Shown here piece by piece: positions 56,701 through 62,700 of a DNA stretch of 64,000 bases. The stretch covers positions 1-64,000 of the forward strand of contig JAFIGC010000004.1 of assembly GCA_020831635.1 (NCBI GenBank), given 5' to 3'. The notes under the pieces are model-generated. The model ran no database searches. It saw nothing but the letters and a program-made list of their open reading frames with translations, and had not been told where the DNA came from. Source of the DNA: Verrucomicrobiota bacterium. Lineage in GTDB: Bacteria > Verrucomicrobiota > Kiritimatiellia > SS1-B-03-39 > UBA6053. The translations under genes and the position numbers were made by a program. Each line of letters begins with the position of its first letter. Position 1 is the first letter of the stretch.

Positions 56701-59700
56701 CAACAATTCGTCTTGGGTGTCGGCGGTGACCACGAATTCCTGCATCATGCCGCTTTCATCCATGAACATTTCGATGGGCAAGGGGGAGCCGTTCAGGGAA
56801 ATGTTGACCACACTGCCGTCGATGGTGCGCAATTCGGCCTCGAATTCATTGCCGGAATCGAGGATCGATCCATAATCAATCAAACGCCCGGACCCGGCGG
56901 TGTAGAACACGTCGATGTACAGACTGCCGTCGTGGTTATTTGCATTCAACGTGCCCACGTCATTCAAATCGCCGGGTTTGGGCAGCAAGAGTGCCGCGAT
57001 GGGATCGGTGAAGAGGTCAATGTCGTTGTCTTCGAACACGGGCAGCGGCACCGCGTTGCCGCTTTCATCGCGGAAGCCCATGGCCAAACGCCCGTGTACA
57101 GTGAAGAGGGTGAGTTGATCGGGCAGATCGGCGAGGAAGAGGACGGCGGCGGACCCCTCGGCGATGCGGGAAATGTCCGCGTACATGGTGGCGGAAGCAC
57201 TGATGTTGCCACCCAGGAAATTGAGTTTGCCGCGCACCAAAAACTTGCCGTCGGTGCTGATGATCAACTGCACCTCGCCGTTGAACACGAACTGGGACGC
57301 GTACATGGTGTAAATCTGTGCGGAACCTTTGATCAACATCGGCTGGGTAAAGGCCGCCAGAAAACCGCCCAGATTCGGGTTGGCCTGCACCGCAACCCAT
57401 TGGTTCAACACTTGCTGGCGCACGGAGTCCAACCAGGCCCCGGCATCCGAGCCGCCGACTTCTATCTGGAATTCGGGACTGCGCAGTTCGAAAGGATCGT
57501 CAATGCTGGGCAGCGACTTGAAGAATTCGACTTCTCCCACGAAATTGTTGATGGCCAGTCCGGTGTTGGGCTCCAACAGAATGCCGCCGGGAATGTTGAT
57601 GCCAATGCCCACGCCCAGAGGTCCAAGCTCGCTCAAGGCGAAACGAATGCTGAAGCCGGCCATGCCCGCAAGCGTGAATCCGCCTTCCACGCCGAAGAAC
57701 AGGATACGATCCACAACCGGGGTGTCATTATCTCCGGCTTCGATGATAAAGGCGTTGCCGGCGCCGTCTTCGCCAATGCGCAGAATGCCGCCGAGCAGAC
57801 CTGCGGTGATCTGACCGCCAAAGAGGTTGCCATCGATGCTCACGGCAATGGCGTCGATGCCGATGATCGGGAATTTGCCTTCGAAGAGCAGCTTCGGATC
57901 GATGACCACTCCTTCAATCGCACCAGTGACGCTGACGGCCTCCATGCCGGCGATGCTGGTCACCCGGGCACTGAGCACAATGAGGAAGTCGCCTGGATCG
58001 TTTTCAAAGTCTTCGAAGATCAAACCGATGCGGGTGATCTGAATGGGAATGAAGGAGGGCCATTTGAAGGCGCTGCCGTCCCCGCCGAATTCGAGGAAGA
58101 CCGCGAAATTTCTGCTCGGATCGGTGGGGCTGCCGGTGCGGAGTTTGCCGGAACCGGAAATCCAGAAATTCCGGGCTTCGCCGCCAATGGTCAACCCGCC
58201 GATGGATACGGTGGCGCCAATGGCGCCAAAGGAAATCAGCGCCTCATCATCGCCCGTGGCCCCCGTGTCCAGTCGCACATCCACCGCTCTCACGCTGAGG
58301 AAGTCGCCAAAGGAAATTTCAAAGGTGGACACGTCGAAGATGAATCCGTCCACCCGACCCTCGGTGAACGTCAATTCCAAGCGAATGGCTTCGGTATTGG
58401 GCGAGCCATCTGGATTGGTGCGGCCGGGGGTCGGCTTCAAGGTGGCTTCCACCGGACCGGCGGCCAACCTGGCGCCGCCGGAAGCGATAAAGATGGAGCC
58501 ATTGAAGACGATGGGATTGTCGGAATCGAAGTTCACTTCGAAATTGGTCACCCCAATCCGGATGTCGTCCAAAGTCAACGGGCCGATTTCGATGCCGCCG
58601 CCACCACCGGTATGGTTGCCCGCGGTTTCACCCGATTGCGGAGCGCGTCCAAAGATGATTTGCGCCTGACCCAAGGTGAAGCCGTTTCCGCGCACCACCA
58701 ATCCGGGAATTACTTCCCCGTTGACGGTAATGGGCTCGATAATGGCTTCGATCTTGAATTTCGGGAAGCTCACCGACACCCGGTCGATCCGTATGATTTC
58801 CTGGTCGGACTCCCCGTTGGGATCGTATTGAATGAGGATGTTGCGGGCGGTGACGTTGAAGACCTCGGGCACGTCGATTTCCAACCCGGCAGCGAAGATG
58901 CTGAATTTGCCCGTGGGCGCCAAGGAGAAGCCGCCCGTAAAGCCGATGGACAAATCAAAACGGATTTCCAAACCGTTCACTTCGGCGGTGATGCCGCTGC
59001 TTTCCTGTTGGCTGCCCCCGCCTCCGAAGGACAGTCCGGCCTTGTCCGCGCCCAAGGCGATGGTGATCAGCAATCCGCCATCCTGGAAACCAAAGTCGGC
59101 AATGGAAATGGAGGGGTTTTCAATCGAGAGCGGGCCGATGTTGATGGCATTTTCACCTTGGGCCTCGGAAGCTTTGTCAGAATCAATGGTGATCACTTGG
59201 CGCGAGGACAGGTTGCCCACGCCATCGGCGGTGAAACTGCCGGCGGTAAAGGTGATGATCAACTCACCGTCCTTGAACAAGGGATCTTCATTGGTTTCAT
59301 CCCCGTCGATAAGCAGGTAGCGCCATGTGTCGTCGCTGACCTTGATCGGGGCGGAGGTCGACAACACCGCGTCTTGTATCGCGGACCCGGAAATGGTGAA
59401 TTCATTTCCGTTGATCGTGGACGTGTCCAAAGTGGCCCCATTGCGGGCTCGGAACGTGACATCGATATAGCGCTTGCTGTTGAGCTGATTGGCGCTGATC
59501 ACCGTACCGGGCTTGAGGGATGCCAAAACCGCAACCGGCGGGGCGCTGATGCTGCCATCTTCGTTCCGCTCCACGCCCGCAATCGTCGAATTGTCAGGGT
59601 TCAAACCCATGAAGGTAGCGATGCTGGCCACGCTGGCGATATCGCCGTGATCCTGCCAAGCGCCGGCCTGGAATTCGATTTCGTAAACACCCTCGCCGCT

Positions 59701-62700
59701 GAAGCTGCCCTCGAAGGCATAGCGCCAAACATCGCCATACACCAAGGTCGGGCTTTGGAAGTCCAACGAGGAGGTGATGTCGGTGCCGTTGAGGAAGACC
59801 TTGAATTCATTTCCGGTCAGGGTGTCGGCGTTGATGCCGTGGCCATTGACATCACTGAAGAGCACATCGATATGGCCCTGCTCGTTCAATTGAGCCAAGT
59901 CCACCACCGCGTCATTGTGCGGATTCATCAGGCTTGCGGTCAGAGGACGGGTCAACTCGGGCAGCAAGGCGCCCATATCCAAGGTCTGGTCGTAAATCGT
60001 GACCCCCGTCAACCGGAAATCATTCAAAGAGAATCCATTTACGGAGTCGATGGAGAAGAAGGCCCGGCCTTCCAAGCCGAAGGCGGTGGTGTCGCCATCG
60101 AAGATTTTCAAGGAGGCGCTGTCAATGCTCAGATCCACGCTGCCGCCGCCCTTGGGGGTGATGGTCACGGAACCGGAAATTTCGAAGATGTCGCCAAAGC
60201 CAAAGGTAAGGGATCCCGTGAAAATCGGGTGGCTGCTTCCGTCATCAAATGAGAGATTGCGCGTTGTGCCCGTGCCGGTGGGCACATCCACGTTCAACGC
60301 GGCCCCGGTACGGTTGAGGGACACGCCAAAGGTCAGCGTCAAGGTATCGTCCATGTCCAGTCCGTCGAGCCCCACGAAACTCGGGCTTCCTTCTCCGGCA
60401 AAGGCGTATTTTTCATCTTCGTCGGTGTACAGGATCATGGCGAAACCAATGTCCTTGACGATAAAGCCGATGGCATCCTCGTTGAGTTCGCCGTCCACCT
60501 GCGTGTAAGGTCCGTCACCCACGAACGCGTAGAGATCGGACCCTCCGACCATAAACGTGTTGCCGCTGCGGGTGAAGGCGAGGTTGCCCCCCACTTCAAT
60601 GATGTCGGCGATGTTCAGGACGGCACCATCCGCGATGAATTGAATGAAGGCATTGCCATCCTCGGCGACTTCCGTGGAAGAAAAGTCGATGTTCACCGGT
60701 TCGTTGTTAAGCGTGAACGACTGGGAAACGGCGGTAGTCGCTTCATTGTAGCGCATGGTCATGGTGGACGAGAAGGTGAAGCCGGTGATGCCTTCCAGGG
60801 TCACGTCCCCGGTAATGAAGCCGCTCTTGGTGCCATTGTCGTTGTAGAACACGGCGGACCCGTTGGTGAGGCGCAGGCCGATGCCGCTGTCCCCGACATT
60901 GTCGCCAATGAAGACTTCAATGTTGTTCCCCACCACATTGCCGTCGGAACTGAAGCTGAAGTCTCCGGAAATGTCGAGGCCGGGGAAACTGATTTCCAAG
61001 TCGGTCAACACAATCCGGGTGTAGTTGCCCGCATCCATGAGCACGGTGCCGAAGGGCCCTTCGACGTCGATGGCTTCTCCAGTGTTGTTGATCTCCAATT
61101 TGACGTCCGCGCCCGCTTCGAAAAGTCCAAAACTGAATGCGGCTTCAAAGCCGAGGCTGCCGGCCATGCCATCGGGGGTAAGCACGAAGACGCCACTGGC
61201 ATTTTGAATGTCGACCGCGTCCCCATCGGTTCCCTCGCCACTGAAGGCGTCAATGCTGACATTCTGGAACCCGGCCACCAGCACCGCGCCGTCCTCGGTC
61301 ACGTAACGCTGAATGCCAATTTGGCCTTTGAGGGTCACCTCCAATACCGTCAGTTCCACCAAATCGGCGGTGGCGCGGATGTAGGGACCGGCGGGGGCGT
61401 TCAAGGTGAAGTTGTCGTCTCCAACCGTAAAGTTGCGGTTTACGGCGGTTTCCATGTTGTTGAACACGAGGTTGATGCCGGTGGCGTTCATGGAAACGCC
61501 TTCCACGCCATTGATGGCCAAATCGCCGGACAAGCGTGCGGCCACCCCGTCTTGGGTGAGCAACAATCCGCCGGTGCCGTTGCTAAAGGTCACCAAATCG
61601 TCCCCGCCAATGCCAATGCCGAGATTCAGGTTGCTGCCACCGAGCTTGATGATCTGATTGCCGCCGGATGTCAGTTCGCGTTCGAAACTGAAGTTTCCAC
61701 CCACTTCCACGAAATCCAACAAGGACAAGCTGGCGCCCGTCAAATTCACCCGAATCAAATCCCCGGTCATGTCCACGTCCAAGTCATCGGAAATTTCCAA
61801 GGGATTTTGGCTCCAGTCGATGTGGTGACCGTCACTGGAACTGGGACGATTCACTTCGATGGAAATGTCGGTGGCGGAAAATTCAACCCCCGGCACCGCG
61901 TCAAAACTGAAGTCGTCCACATTGGCCTGGAAGGTGATCCACTTGCGCTCGGTGTCATCCCGGTCGCTGGCCATGACAAAGGCGAAATCAACGCCGGTCA
62001 GTCCCAAGCCAATCTCACTGGACTCGCCTTTGTTCACGCCCGCGAACACATTGACGTTTTCGCCGGCCGCCAAGAGCAGGTCCACGTTGGCGCTGCTGTT
62101 GTTGGAAAGGGCGACTTCCTTGGTGGATTTCTCAAAGGTAAAGCGACCGTCCAAGTGGAAGAAGTCGAACAGTTCAATGTTCACATCCGCGGCCAGGCGA
62201 ATGATTTCCACGCCGTCGGCATCCAGATCCAAATCGGAATTGGGTCCAGTGGGCACGTTGAGGTTGTTGAGGGAATAATCCACGACGCTGTCGTCCGAGG
62301 CGGCCAGATTGATGAGCACGTCCATGTCGCTTGCGCCCAACTTCACCCCGGGGACCCCCACGAATTCGGCGGTTCCGCCTTGGGTCTGCAAGGTGACCCA
62401 ACGACGGTCGGCATCGGTTTGATCCGTGGCGATCGCGAGGGCGAAGGTGATGTCCTCCACCGCGAAGCCCAGGGCGTCATCCGTGCCGCCGTTCAGGCCG
62501 ACAAAGGCCTCGGCGTTGGTTCCGCCAAAGGTCAGCAAGTTGACGTCAATATCCTCGCCATCCACGGAAACGGTGTCACTGCGGCTGCTGAAGCCAAAGT
62601 CGCTTTCCACGCGGAAGAAGTCGGCCAATTCGATCACCACGCTGCCCGTGAAGCGAAGCAACTCACCCAATTCGCCATCCAGGGTCAAGGGAAGGTTACC

